A stretch of DNA of 64,000 bases from Staphylococcus intermedius NCTC 11048 (GCF_002902385.1 NZ_PPQH01000002.1:32517-96516), one strand, 5' to 3'; positions 1-10,138 are shown, counted from the stretch's first letter. Numbers and translations are program-made. Notes: generated by a model from the letters alone, not told the origin.

Positions 1-2
1 TA

Positions 3-365
3 GTGCAATTAAGTCCATATATCATTGTGAGTGATGTAAAAGAAGCAGCACAGTTTTACGAAAATACGTTTGGAGGTGTACGCAAAGTTTTAAATGAACA
101 CGAGGGGCAATGGCTTCATGTAGAGTTAGAAATTTCAGAGGGTATCACATTACATTTATCTTCAAATTACGGGAAACCGATTGAACGTACAGGATACAAT
201 TTGATTCTAACTTTTGACCAACAAGAGGCACAACAGCGTGTTTATGAGGCATTAAGTGAAGAAGGAAATCCGCATATGCCGCTGCAAAAGACTTTCTTTG
301 GTGCGATTCACGGTCAAGTCACAGATCGATACGGCATCAATTGGCTCATGAACTATTTTGAATAA
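3..365 (+). CDS. VOC-superfamily (glyoxalase/PhnB-like) protein, probably 5'-truncated by the window edge
   Basis: A 120-residue protein with the single-domain vicinal-oxygen-chelate pattern: an N-terminal strand followed by a helix (SPYIIVSDVKEAAQFYENTF) and a C-terminal segment ending GQVTDRYGINWLMNYFE, typical of PhnB/YjdN-like members. These fold as beta-alpha-beta-beta-beta repeats and usually dimerise. No substrate can be assigned. The reading frame is open to the window edge and the first codon seen is GTG at position 3 with no ribosome site visible, so a few N-terminal residues may lie outside the window. A strong hairpin at 372-419 follows directly and probably ends the transcript. 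Family assignment is fairly sure; function is unknown. Confidence 0.75.
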   Translation: MQLSPYIIVSDVKEAAQFYENTFGGVRKVLNEHEGQWLHVELEISEGITLHLSSNYGKPIERTGYNLILTFDQQEAQQRVYEALSEEGNPHMPLQKTFFGAIHGQVTDRYGINWLMNYFE

Positions 366-371
366 AAATAA

Positions 372-419
372 GCAAGAACGGCTGAGAAATGGAAATCTTT
401 AAGTCTTAGCCATTCTTGC
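372..419 (+). terminator. Hairpin after the VOC gene
   Basis: Arms GCAAGAACGGCTGAGA and TCTTAGCCATTCTTGC pair with one mismatch around a 16-nt loop, just after the VOC stop codon. There is no T-run behind it, so termination is inferred from position and stem strength. A second, weaker hairpin with the GGGAC...GTCC pattern lies at about 441-470. Confidence 0.6.
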
Positions 420-602
420 GATTGAATTGATAACATGAAGAGGGACCGAGACATTAAGTTTTCCCAGTCCTATTTATCGTGGAGCTATATCTACAATTGA
501 TGATAATACCGACGAAAACGAGGATGAATTGGACGCAATAATTGGATGATATGGATTGTCTTCATATCAGAAACTTGCCCTCTGCTCCTGTATTTGGAGT
601 AT

Positions 603-740
603 GATTGCCAGAAGGCTGAGACTCTTGAGGGATCAGCTGGTCCGGAAAATCCACTAACGCTTCAACAAATGTAATAGTTTAATTAAGCGTTAGTTAGTTG
701 AAGGGCCAGCCCCTAAGAAAGGGAAGCCATGAAGGCAATC
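603..740 (-). repeat. Structured intergenic repeat, copy A (reverse orientation)
   Basis: Read on the minus strand this is one 138-bp copy of the repeat family also seen near 45 kb and 60 kb. Both outer ends begin GATTGCC when read inward. The inner arms are TTCTTAGGGG and, on the opposite strand, CTCTTGAGGG. The central stem is ACTAACGCTT (653-662) with AAGCGTTAGT (685-694), a perfect 10 bp. It lies in the 366-837 intergenic gap between the VOC gene and the convergent BCCT transporter gene. No coding potential was seen. Confidence 0.75.
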
Positions 741-837
741 AAAAATACAATTTAAAGCGGAAGGGCAAGTTAAACAATATATTGCATCAATATCATCAAA
801 ATTTTTTATGTCCCACCCCCCAAATCAATTGACGAAC

Positions 838-2430
838 TTACATCTCATTATCTCGTTCACGTTCTTCTATTGTACGAGAAAAGTCTTTTTCGTCATCAAT
901 ATGTGTCATTTTAAAATGCTTCGTATGCTCACGTCTCAATGCATTCATCAATGAGAAAATCATCAGAAATAAAATAATTGAGAATGGTAAACCTGTCACA
1001 ACAGATGCGGTTTGTAAACTTGTAAGTCCTCCCGCAACAGTTAATGAAACGGAAATCGCACCAATTAAAATCCCCCAAACCATTTTATGCTTACGTTTTG
1101 GATTTTCAACACCGCCAGTTGCCATACCTGATACGATATGTGTTGTCGAATCTGCACTGGTAACGATAAAAGTGAAAATTAAAATAATCGCTAATGCACT
1201 TGTGACTTCATATAACGGAAACTTACTTAATAATTCAAAAAGTGCAACCGTATAATCTTGGTCGACAATTTTTTCGATTCCATCTTGGTGATGCAATGCC
1301 CAATTGATTGCAGTACCACCAAAACCAGATATCCATAAAAACGAAATAAACGGTGGGATAATTAAGACACCGACGACAAATTCACGGATTGTTCGTCCTC
1401 TTGAGACACGCGCAACAAAACCTCCAATAAATGGCGACCAAGAAATCACCCAAGCCCAGTAGAACACTGTCCATTGTTGAATCCATGAATTATCACCTGT
1501 ATAAGGATCCATTCGTAAACTATACTGTATAAAATGTGTCAAATAGTCGCCAATAGACACGGTGAATGTCTCAACGATAAAGCGCAAATCACCAAAAATA
1601 TAAATAAATAGCAAGAGCAACGCACCAATCATGATGTTTAAATTACTCAACCATTTGACGCCGCGATTAATGCCTGATAAAGCAGAACCGAGGAAAATGA
1701 GCGTCATGAGCACCGTAATTAAAATTAAAGTGAGCGATGTGTTCGGAACTTTAAAGACATGGTTCAAGCCACCTGCAATTTGCAAAATACCGAGACCAAT
1801 CGACGTGGCAATCCCCATCACTGTCGCGATAATCGCCAAAATATCAATGATATTACGATAAGGGCGTTTATACGTTTCCCCAAAAACAGGTTCCATCGCA
1901 GTTGAAATGAGACCATCACGATTTTTACGAAATTGGAAATAGGCGACAATTAAACCGCTCATTGCGAAAATAGACCACTGCGAAATCCCCCAATGGAAAA
2001 AAGTGTATCCCATCGCGAGGCGTGCAGATTCGACCGATTGACCGTCGACTGAATTTGGAAATGGCGAATGTAAGTAATGTGTTAATGGTTCTGCAACACC
2101 CCAAAAGACAATCCCGACACCTAAGCCAGCTGAAAACAGCATCCCAATCCACGATATAAACGAAAATTCGGGTTCTTCATCATCGCGACCTAATTTGAAA
2201 CGGCCATATCTGGAAACTGCTAAGAAAATTAAGAAAATATCAAGTACAAAAACAATAATTAGAAAGAGCCAGCCAAAGTTTAAAGCAAGCGCATCGTATG
2301 TATGTTGTGCATATGCGCCAAATGTTTTAGGAAAAATGGCCGCTAATAGCGTAAGTATTAAAATAATTCCGAATGAAACGGCATAAACAAAATTGCGATT
2401 CTTTTTCTTTAAATTGTTGTGCTTCTTCAT
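838..2430 (-). CDS. BCCT-family glycine betaine/choline/carnitine transporter
   Basis: A 530-residue integral membrane protein of the betaine/carnitine/choline transporter family, which imports quaternary ammonium osmoprotectants using the sodium or proton gradient. The protein has about 12 hydrophobic segments. The family core WTVFYWAWVISWSPFIGGF is present, as is the FSAGLGVGIVFWGVAEP segment that carries the glycine-rich substrate stretch. The C-terminus is charged (ERERDNEM), as expected for the cytoplasmic osmosensing tail of this family. An upstream ATG at 2448 is in frame, but AAAGGAG sits a few bases before the ATG at 2430, so 2430 is preferred. The closest staphylococcal relatives are OpuD/BetT-type proteins; the exact substrate cannot be read from sequence. 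It is transcribed alone. Confidence 0.9.
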   Translation of the reverse strand: MKKHNNLKKKNRNFVYAVSFGIILILTLLAAIFPKTFGAYAQHTYDALALNFGWLFLIIVFVLDIFLIFLAVSRYGRFKLGRDDEEPEFSFISWIGMLFSAGLGVGIVFWGVAEPLTHYLHSPFPNSVDGQSVESARLAMGYTFFHWGISQWSIFAMSGLIVAYFQFRKNRDGLISTAMEPVFGETYKRPYRNIIDILAIIATVMGIATSIGLGILQIAGGLNHVFKVPNTSLTLILITVLMTLIFLGSALSGINRGVKWLSNLNIMIGALLLLFIYIFGDLRFIVETFTVSIGDYLTHFIQYSLRMDPYTGDNSWIQQWTVFYWAWVISWSPFIGGFVARVSRGRTIREFVVGVLIIPPFISFLWISGFGGTAINWALHHQDGIEKIVDQDYTVALFELLSKFPLYEVTSALAIILIFTFIVTSADSTTHIVSGMATGGVENPKRKHKMVWGILIGAISVSLTVAGGLTSLQTASVVTGLPFSIILFLMIFSLMNALRREHTKHFKMTHIDDEKDFSRTIEERERDNEM

Positions 2431-2601
2431 GTGAACTCCTTTCTTCATACTACGAAATTAAGGGATGATGTTTCGTGAAAATAGCAATGAAACAGCCAAA
2501 GATAAAAGTTCTAAACGTTCACTATAAATATTTGTTTAAATCCCTTTAATTATGTCAACAATATATATGATGAACAAAAAAATAAAGGGATGGTCAAAAT
2601 A

Positions 2602-3465
2602 ATGACAATTAAAAGTAAACGTTTTGATGATATTACTATACAATTATATGATAAGCAATACCGTGACGCTTTGTATCAATTTGAATTAAGTGAACGACAA
2701 CGCATCTATTCTTCATTACCCAAAGAAGTATTAGATGATGCATTAAATGATAAAAACAGAGTTGCAAACATTGTGTTGAATGATCAAGATGAAGTGATTG
2801 GTTTTTTTGTATTGCATCAACATTATCAACACGAAGGCTACGATACACCTTATGAAGTCGTCTACATTCGCTCGTTGTCAATCAATGAAGCATATCAAGG
2901 GAATGGCTACGGTACGAAGATTATGATGATATTGCCGGAGTATGTACAAATGATTTTTCCGGATTTTAATCATTTGTACTTAGTCGTGGATGCAGAAAAT
3001 GAAGCGGCTTGGAATGTATATGAACGTGCTGGCTTTATGCATACGGCAACGAAAGAAGAGGGGCCAATTGGTAAGGAGCGACTGTATTATCTTGATTTGG
3101 ATCATAAGTATGTCTCGTCTTTAAAGTTAAAAAAGAGTGATGTGTCAAATGTAGGATCGATTGAAATTGTAAACTTAATGAAAGATGCTCAAAAAGTAGG
3201 GTTTTTAGCGATTGAAGCGTTTAATGAACGTCTGATTATTCGTGCACTTTATGTCGATGATGCACATAGAGATACAGGAATCGCGCAAAATGCACTCCGT
3301 CAATTGGCGACATATGTAAGAAAAGAAAATCACGATACGAAAGTGATTGAAGTCACATTATTTGGACCTAATCATCAGCTCACACCATTGTTTCTGAAAA
3401 GTAATTTTGTTGAGACAGTGACGACGGATGATTATGTCACTTTTGAAAAATACATTAATTATTAG
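2602..3465 (+). CDS. Tandem GNAT-family N-acetyltransferase
   Basis: A 287-residue protein with two GNAT-like halves. The first half carries the full acetyl-CoA binding signature: the V/IRSLSI strand followed by QGNGYGTKI (Q/RxxGxG/A), then NEAAWNVYERAGF, the usual motif B. The second half keeps the fold pattern (LIIRALYVDD, then a helix, then a final LKSNFVETV) but its pyrophosphate loop is degenerate (HRDTGIAQ), so it may be non-catalytic. Acceptor substrate is unknown. The ATG at 2602 has AAAGGGA about 11 bases upstream; the ATG at 2590 overlaps that site and is less likely. It lies upstream of rpoE, separated by a 270-bp gap with only weak hairpins. Family sure, role unknown. Confidence 0.85.
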   Translation: MTIKSKRFDDITIQLYDKQYRDALYQFELSERQRIYSSLPKEVLDDALNDKNRVANIVLNDQDEVIGFFVLHQHYQHEGYDTPYEVVYIRSLSINEAYQGNGYGTKIMMILPEYVQMIFPDFNHLYLVVDAENEAAWNVYERAGFMHTATKEEGPIGKERLYYLDLDHKYVSSLKLKKSDVSNVGSIEIVNLMKDAQKVGFLAIEAFNERLIIRALYVDDAHRDTGIAQNALRQLATYVRKENHDTKVIEVTLFGPNHQLTPLFLKSNFVETVTTDDYVTFEKYINY

Positions 3466-3733
3466 TAGCTTACATCGCTATTCAAACATATGTCCGCATG
3501 CCATCTATTTCAGGTGACTTCGAAAAATCTCACTGAAAACATTGCGAAATCATCAGCAGTCATTTATAATTTAATTTTGTTAAAGTCGAAGTTTAAAACG
3601 CATCTATCAAGCTCTAGATGTGTCTGCATGTAGCGCAACATAATCACGAGGTGACGGTCATACGCGCCTATTTTTTACAAATTGAAGTATTCGAATGAAG
3701 AGAAATGTTAACCTTTGAAAGGAAGATGTGCTG

Positions 3734-4276
3734 ATGAAATTACAAGATTACACTCAAGAAATGGTTGATGAAAAATCATTTATTGATATGGCTTATACGC
3801 TTTTAAGTGAACAAAACACAACAATGAACCTTTATGATATTATTGATGAGTTTAAACGTATTGGTCATTACGAAGATGCACAAATTGAAGACCGTGTCGT
3901 TCAATTCTACACAGATTTAAATACGGATGGCCGTTTTTTAAGTGTAGGTGATAACGTATGGGGGCTTCGCGATTGGTATTCAGTAGACGATATCGAAGAA
4001 AAAATCGCACCAACAATTCAAAAATTCGATATTCTTGATGAAGAAGACGAAGAAGATAAAAACTTAACGTTATTAGGTGAAGATGATTTGGAAGGCGATG
4101 ACAACATTCCAAATCGTACGGATGATCAAGAGGATTTAGATGATCCTGAAGATGAACGTGTTGAAGATGAAATTGAAGAGTCAGACCTCGTCGTTGAAGA
4201 AGACGAAGAAGACATTGATGAAACATACGATGAAGACGATGAACTTGAAGAAGATGAAGAGGAAGAAACGTTTTAA
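3734..4276 (+). CDS. rpoE: RNA polymerase delta subunit
   Basis: A 180-residue delta subunit, a Firmicute-specific RNA polymerase accessory protein that raises transcriptional specificity and recycling and destabilises open complexes. The N-terminal HARE-HTH domain (residues about 1-90, [11 protein letters not shown] through [17 protein letters not shown]) is followed by a long, almost purely Asp/Glu tail, the hallmark of the family. The ATG at 3734 follows GAAAGGAAG with proper spacing; an in-frame GTG at 3728 lies inside that spacing and is rejected. It is followed by the pyrG promoter and leader, so the conserved rpoE-pyrG order of Bacilli is kept. Confidence 0.97.
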   Translation: MKLQDYTQEMVDEKSFIDMAYTLLSEQNTTMNLYDIIDEFKRIGHYEDAQIEDRVVQFYTDLNTDGRFLSVGDNVWGLRDWYSVDDIEEKIAPTIQKFDILDEEDEEDKNLTLLGEDDLEGDDNIPNRTDDQEDLDDPEDERVEDEIEESDLVVEEDEEDIDETYDEDDELEEDEEEETF

Positions 4277-4300
4277 TTTCTAATTTCTAAATAAAGTTTG

Positions 4301-4328
4301 TTGACTTTTTACGACAACATGATAAAAT
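4301..4328 (+). promoter_or_regulatory. pyrG promoter
   Basis: TTGACT at 4301-4306 and TAAAAT at 4323-4328 are separated by 16 bp. This places the start of transcription at the first G of GGGCTCC (4336-4342), the initially transcribed sequence expected for pyrG control. Confidence 0.8.
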
Positions 4329-4335
4329 TTTATTC

Positions 4336-4464
4336 GGGCTCCTTTAATTAGGACGGATAAATAAATGTAGACGATAGAAAGTAGTGATGGCTCTGAAATA
4401 GTGAGTCTCATCTATCGTTAAGGTTCCCCTTACAATCATGATATTGTGAGTGGGAACTTTTTTA
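4336..4464 (+). promoter_or_regulatory. pyrG leader attenuator (CTP-sensing by reiterative G addition)
   Basis: The predicted transcript begins GGGCTCC, as in Bacillus subtilis pyrG. There, low CTP makes RNA polymerase stutter and add extra G residues at the 5' end. An intrinsic terminator lies at 4423-4464: GTTCCCCTTACAAT pairs with ATTGTGAGTGGGAAC, followed by a T-run. The CCCC stretch on its 5' arm could pair with the added 5' G tract and so disrupt the terminator when CTP is scarce. A separate hairpin (ACGATAG at about 4371 with CTATCGT at about 4412) lies between. The remainder up to the pyrG start holds no other gene. Confidence 0.8.
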
Positions 4465-4490
4465 ATTTTATTAAAGCTTGTAGACATTAA

Positions 4491-6221
<1,731 letters not shown>

Positions 6222-6235
6222 AGTGATAGCGCACG

Positions 6236-6275
6236 TGAAGAGGACTGGGATATTATGTTTTCCCAGTCTTTTTCT
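6236..6275 (+). terminator. pyrG terminator (GGGATATTA...TCCCAG family)
   Basis: GACTGGGA and TCCCAGTC pair around TATTATGTTT, followed by a T-rich tract. Closely related hairpins occur after several other genes in the window. Confidence 0.8.
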
Positions 6276-6337
6276 TATGTTAATAAAGAAAATCGTTATA
6301 TTGAGTTGAAACCCCTTACAAAGTTGTAAAAATGCGA

Positions 6338-6366
6338 TTGACAAACTTTGTGACAATGCATAAACT
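6338..6366 (+). promoter_or_regulatory. Candidate glpT promoter
   Basis: TTGACA at 6338-6343 and TAAACT at 6361-6366 with a 17-bp spacer, about 45 bp before the glpT start. The -35 is perfect and the -10 matches four of six positions. No catabolite-repression operator was found by eye. Confidence 0.5.
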
Positions 6367-6411
6367 TTACATGAAATTAATATTTTTTTAATAATAAAGG
6401 GGAGGATACAT

Positions 6412-7770
6412 ATGTTTAAGTTTTTAAAACCGCCTGCAGCTGCAGCACCTGTGCCAGAAAGTCAACAAGATGAAGCGTATAAAAAATTAAGGCTACAAGT
6501 GTTTATCGGTATCTTTTTAGGCTATGCAGGTTATTACTTGTTACGTAAAAACTTTTCTATCGCCATGCCGTACTTAGCTGACATGGGCTTCTCAAAAGCG
6601 GAACTTGGTTTTGCGTTATCCGCGATTTCGATTGCTTATGGTTTTAGTAAATTCGTGATGGGGACGGTCAGTGATAGAAGTAATGCGCGTATCTTTTTAA
6701 CGCTAGGTCTTGTATTAACAGCTATCGTCAACTTGCTTATGGGTTTCATCCCGGCGTTAACATCAAGTGTCACGATCATGTTCATCATGCTATTCCTCAA
6801 TGGTTGGTTCCAAGGTATGGGATGGCCGCCTTCAGGTCGTGTGCTCGTGCATTGGTTTAGTGTGAGTGAACGTGGAAGTAAGACAGCCATTTGGAACGTG
6901 GCGCATAATGTGGGTGGCGGATTAATGGCGCCAATCGCATTGTTCGGGATTTATTTAACAGGTTCACTGAGCTTTGGTTATTTACAAGGCTTTGAAGGGG
7001 CGTTTATTTATCCAGCGCTCGTTGCGATTGTGATTGCTATTGCGTCATACGTTTTAGTGCGTGATACGCCGCAATCAGAAGGTCTACCGTCAATTGAAGC
7101 ATATCGTAATGATTATCCAACACAAAAGAAAGAGACATTTGAAACAGAATTGACGACGAAAGAAATTTTGTTCAAATACGTGCTTAACAATAAATGGGTA
7201 TGGATTATCGCGATTGCCAATATTTTCGTCTACTTTGTACGTTACGGCGTGTTAGACTGGGCACCGCTCTATTTAAGCGAAGTGAAAAGCTTTGATATGA
7301 AAGAATCAGGGTGGGCTTACTTCTTATACGAGTGGGCGGGTATTCCAGGGACACTCATTTGTGGTTGGTTATCCGATAAAGTGTTCAAAGGCCGTCGTGG
7401 TCCAGCAGGCTTTATTTTCATGATTGGTGTAACGATTGCGGTTGTTGTTTATTGGCTTAACCCGCCAGGCAATCCACTTATTGATAATCTTGCATTAATT
7501 ACGATCGGCTTTTTAATTTACGGTCCAGTAATGCTGATTGGTTTACAGGCATTGGACTATGTGCCGAAAAAAGCAGCGGGGACTGCAGCCGGTTTAACAG
7601 GTTTATTCGGTTACCTTGGTGGTGCTGTAATGGCTAACATTGTGATGGGTGCGATTGTGGATCATATGGGATGGAGTGCAGGCTTCATTTTATTAACAAT
7701 TGTGAGTGTATTAGCGATGATTAGCTTTATCTTCACGTGGAATAAGCGTGGACAAGAAGTCGTACATTAA
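6412..7770 (+). CDS. glpT: Glycerol-3-phosphate transporter, OPA family of the MFS
   Basis: A 452-residue membrane protein with 12 predicted hydrophobic segments. It would exchange external glycerol-3-phosphate for internal phosphate, and in staphylococci GlpT is also a route for fosfomycin uptake. The N-terminal YKKLRLQVFIGIFLGYAGYY and LRKNFSIAMPYL region matches GlpT, and the MFS loop 2-3 motif appears as GTVSDRSNAR. The organophosphate:phosphate antiporter hallmark GWPPSGRVLVHWFS is present. The ATG at 6412 follows GGGGAGG. It sits between pyrG and the DUF2529 gene, which is not where I would expect it in S. aureus. It has its own promoter candidate and a terminator at 7775-7820. Confidence 0.93.
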   Translation: MFKFLKPPAAAAPVPESQQDEAYKKLRLQVFIGIFLGYAGYYLLRKNFSIAMPYLADMGFSKAELGFALSAISIAYGFSKFVMGTVSDRSNARIFLTLGLVLTAIVNLLMGFIPALTSSVTIMFIMLFLNGWFQGMGWPPSGRVLVHWFSVSERGSKTAIWNVAHNVGGGLMAPIALFGIYLTGSLSFGYLQGFEGAFIYPALVAIVIAIASYVLVRDTPQSEGLPSIEAYRNDYPTQKKETFETELTTKEILFKYVLNNKWVWIIAIANIFVYFVRYGVLDWAPLYLSEVKSFDMKESGWAYFLYEWAGIPGTLICGWLSDKVFKGRRGPAGFIFMIGVTIAVVVYWLNPPGNPLIDNLALITIGFLIYGPVMLIGLQALDYVPKKAAGTAAGLTGLFGYLGGAVMANIVMGAIVDHMGWSAGFILLTIVSVLAMISFIFTWNKRGQEVVH

Positions 7771-7774
7771 ATCT

Positions 7775-7820
7775 AAAAAGGCAAGTATCTTTTCATTTTT
7801 AAGAGGTGCTTGTCTTTTTA
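7775..7820 (+). terminator. glpT terminator
   Basis: AAAAAGGCAAGTA pairs imperfectly with TGCTTGTCTTTTT around an AT-rich loop directly after glpT, ending in T residues. Confidence 0.75.
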
Positions 7821-7895
7821 TATACCATTATTAAATGACATTTTTATACATTTGAGATGAATGATAAAATGTGCAACAAGTGGAGGTGTATCGTA

Positions 7896-8057
7896 ATGCA
7901 ATTCTGGCTTAAATTCATTTGGTTTATCATTGCATCTATTTTAGTCACTCACTTTATTTGGAACGAAATGATCATTGAGACTTGCATCATTAGCATCATG
8001 ACTTTAGTCGTTTATTCTGTCATTGAGTATGTGTTCAAAAAGAAAGAGGAGGAGTAA
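7896..8057 (+). CDS. Small hypothetical membrane protein (53 residues)
   Basis: A short protein beginning MQFWLKFIWFI, with two hydrophobic segments (about residues 4-20 and 25-44) and a charged tail KKKEEE. A good site, GGAGGTG, stands 7-8 bases before the ATG at 7896. I do not recognise it. The two-helix hairpin with a charged cytoplasmic tail resembles many small Firmicute membrane proteins of unknown role. It lies between glpT and the minus-strand DUF2529 gene. A near-perfect ribosome site and a long inverted repeat just downstream (8087-8133) support that it is a real gene. Confidence 0.65.
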   Translation: MQFWLKFIWFIIASILVTHFIWNEMIIETCIISIMTLVVYSVIEYVFKKKEEE

Positions 8058-8086
8058 CATAGAGGCATCATTTGATTAAGAAGTGT

Positions 8087-8133
8087 TATACACTAAAAAT
8101 GTCGTCAATAAACAAGGACATTTTTAGTGTATA
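8087..8133. repeat. Perfect 17-bp inverted repeat between convergent genes
   Basis: TATACACTAAAAATGTC (8087-8103) and GACATTTTTAGTGTATA (8117-8133) are exact reverse complements with a 13-nt loop. It lies between the 53-codon gene and the convergent DUF2529 gene. No T-run follows on either strand, so a bidirectional terminator is likely but not certain. Confidence 0.7.
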
Positions 8134-8204
8134 AAAGTGAACTGTGTATCGTGTTGCATATTTTCAAATAGCACATAATTCAAAGTAAGCATTGCAAATA
8201 AATG

Positions 8205-8729
8205 CTATTCCAAATCTAAATCGCGCATCATTTCGACCATTTGCGTATAAATTTCATAATAAACATAATTCAACGCGATAAGATGAGGTTGGACGACTTT
8301 ATCATAATCTTCTGTGTAAACAATCGGTCGTGGTGTCGATAAATTGATAAAGTGCATCAAATGATCTGGCAACGCAACGTCTTTAGGTTTATTCGTAATC
8401 ACCACAACATCACGGTCATCCGCGATCAACTGCTCCAAATCTTTTGCCATTTCATCATTATATTCCGCACCAAACAATAGCACTCTATCTGTCGTATCTA
8501 ACACATCAAACGAAGGACAATCGTCCAACGCCAAGCTTGAATGCAATTTCTCAAAACTCGTTAAGACATACGGCTCAAAACATTTTAAATCCCCATAACC
8601 TTTAACATAAACATGTCCTTCGCCACCCATTGCTTGAATCAAACTTTGTGCAGCCATTTGAATATCCAATTCTTGTTGATCGAGTCGATTAAATACACCT
8701 GTTAATTGTGTCGTAAGCATTTTTGACAT
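8205..8729 (-). CDS. DUF2529 family protein (YwjG-like)
   Basis: A 174-residue protein matching the DUF2529 family known from Bacillus ywjG, which sits between pyrG and fba there as here. The start (SKMLTTQLTGVFNRL) and the AQSLIQAMGGEGHVYVKG segment correspond to the family N-terminus. The alternating beta/alpha pattern (RVLLFGAEYND, DRDVVVITNK) suggests a SIS-like sugar-phosphate-binding Rossmann fold, which is inference. Biochemical function is unknown. GGAGGG precedes the ATG at 8729. Its minus-strand orientation opposes pyrG and fba. Confidence 0.85.
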   Translation of the reverse strand: MSKMLTTQLTGVFNRLDQQELDIQMAAQSLIQAMGGEGHVYVKGYGDLKCFEPYVLTSFEKLHSSLALDDCPSFDVLDTTDRVLLFGAEYNDEMAKDLEQLIADDRDVVVITNKPKDVALPDHLMHFINLSTPRPIVYTEDYDKVVQPHLIALNYVYYEIYTQMVEMMRDLDLE

Positions 8730-8992
8730 TCATTTTCCCTCCATTTGTAATCACTTTTGTATATATATAAAATTGAATTTTTGGTTTTGTAACAGCGATG
8801 AACGCTTCGAATTTCAACATTCATTTTATAGAATAATAGTGTCAGAATCAATCTACAGCAATGGTTGCGCTTACATGTGAAATTACGATATTTTTCACAA
8901 ATTTAGTGTGGTTTTGCGGTGCATATTAACTATGACTTTGCTATACTGTATTTATAAATATTCGTGCGACATGCACGCAAGGAGGAACTTTC

Positions 8993-9865
8993 ATGCCTTT
9001 AGTTTCAATGAAAGAAATGTTAATCGACGCAAAAGAAAATGGTTATGCTGTAGGTCAATATAACCTAAACAACTTGGAGTTTACACAAGCGATTTTACAA
9101 GCGTCTCAAGAAGAGAATGCACCTGTAATTCTTGGTGTATCTGAAGGGGCAGCACGTTACATGGGTGGCTTCTATACTGTAGTTAAAATGGTAGAGGGAC
9201 TATTACATGACTACGAAATTACAATTCCTGTTGCAATTCATTTAGACCATGGTTCAAGCTTTGAAAAATGTAAAGAAGCGATTGATGCAGGTTTCACATC
9301 TGTAATGATCGATGCTTCACATGAGCCATACGAAGACAACGTGAAAATCACGAAAAAAGTTGTAGAATACGCGCACGAACGTGGTGTATCTGTTGAGGCT
9401 GAATTAGGAACTGTTGGCGGTCAAGAAGATGACGTTGTTGCTGACGGTGTGATTTATGCAGACCCTATCGAGTGTCAAAACTTAGTTAAAGCTACAGGTA
9501 TTGATACATTAGCACCTGCATTAGGTTCAGTTCATGGTCCATACAAAGGTGAACCAAACTTAGGCTTTAAAGAAATGGAAGAAATCGGTGCGTCAACTGG
9601 TTTACCATTAGTATTACACGGTGGTACGGGCATCCCTACACACGACATTAAAAAAGCGATTTCATTCGGTACAGCTAAAATTAATGTTAACACTGAAAAC
9701 CAAATTGCTTCAGCAAAACGTGTTCGTGAAGTATTGGATCAAGACAAAGAAGTTTACGATCCACGTAAATACTTAGGACCTGCACGTGAAGCGATTAAAG
9801 AAACAGTTATCGGTAAAATTAGAGAGTTCGGTACTTCTGGTAAAGCGGATAACATTAAAGGTTAA
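8993..9865 (+). CDS. fba: Class II fructose-1,6-bisphosphate aldolase
   Basis: A 290-residue zinc-dependent aldolase that reversibly splits fructose-1,6-bisphosphate into dihydroxyacetone phosphate and glyceraldehyde-3-phosphate in glycolysis and gluconeogenesis. Zinc ligands and catalytic residues are visible in [34 protein letters not shown] and [10 protein letters not shown], all in the expected order. The start has GGAGG at normal spacing. A small 5-bp hairpin (CGTGC...GCACG, 8963-8977) just before the ribosome site may touch initiation, but its stem is short. The C-terminus GKADNIKG is a few residues longer than the S. aureus version I recall. A strong terminator lies at 9931-9975. Confidence 0.97.
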   Translation: MPLVSMKEMLIDAKENGYAVGQYNLNNLEFTQAILQASQEENAPVILGVSEGAARYMGGFYTVVKMVEGLLHDYEITIPVAIHLDHGSSFEKCKEAIDAGFTSVMIDASHEPYEDNVKITKKVVEYAHERGVSVEAELGTVGGQEDDVVADGVIYADPIECQNLVKATGIDTLAPALGSVHGPYKGEPNLGFKEMEEIGASTGLPLVLHGGTGIPTHDIKKAISFGTAKINVNTENQIASAKRVREVLDQDKEVYDPRKYLGPAREAIKETVIGKIREFGTSGKADNIKG

Positions 9866-9930
9866 TTGTTTTTAAAAGATGTCACACACCTTTCACAATT
9901 TTGTGCAGTGTGTACATGATTTAATTTAAA

Positions 9931-9975
9931 AGAGAGTAACATGATCACAAGTTGTGAGTCGGTTACTCTCTTTTT
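9931..9975 (+). terminator. fba terminator
   Basis: AGAGAGTAAC (9931-9940) and GTTACTCTCT (9962-9971) form a perfect 10-bp stem followed by TTTTT. Apart from this and the murZ promoter, the 9866-10223 gap shows nothing recognisable. Confidence 0.9.
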
Positions 9976-10138
9976 CGTATTTTCATCATAACTTTGATCG
10001 TACAATGATGAGGGGAAAGTTCAAAATGTGTCGAATGCGATGCGTTTTAAAGATGCGTGAAGTTGTTGTTGTTCATTCACATTTTCAAAAATTGAACACA
10101 TCGTATAGCGAAACATAGCCAATCGTCGTTTTTTCATT

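Noticed and set aside
3852..4226. 124-codon minus-strand reading frame opposite rpoE
   Set aside because: It is the complement of the GAA/GAT-rich acidic tail of the delta subunit, giving a Leu/His-rich artefact.
8963..8977. Hairpin at the fba ribosome site as a riboswitch or regulator
   Set aside because: Only five base pairs; insufficient for a regulatory claim.
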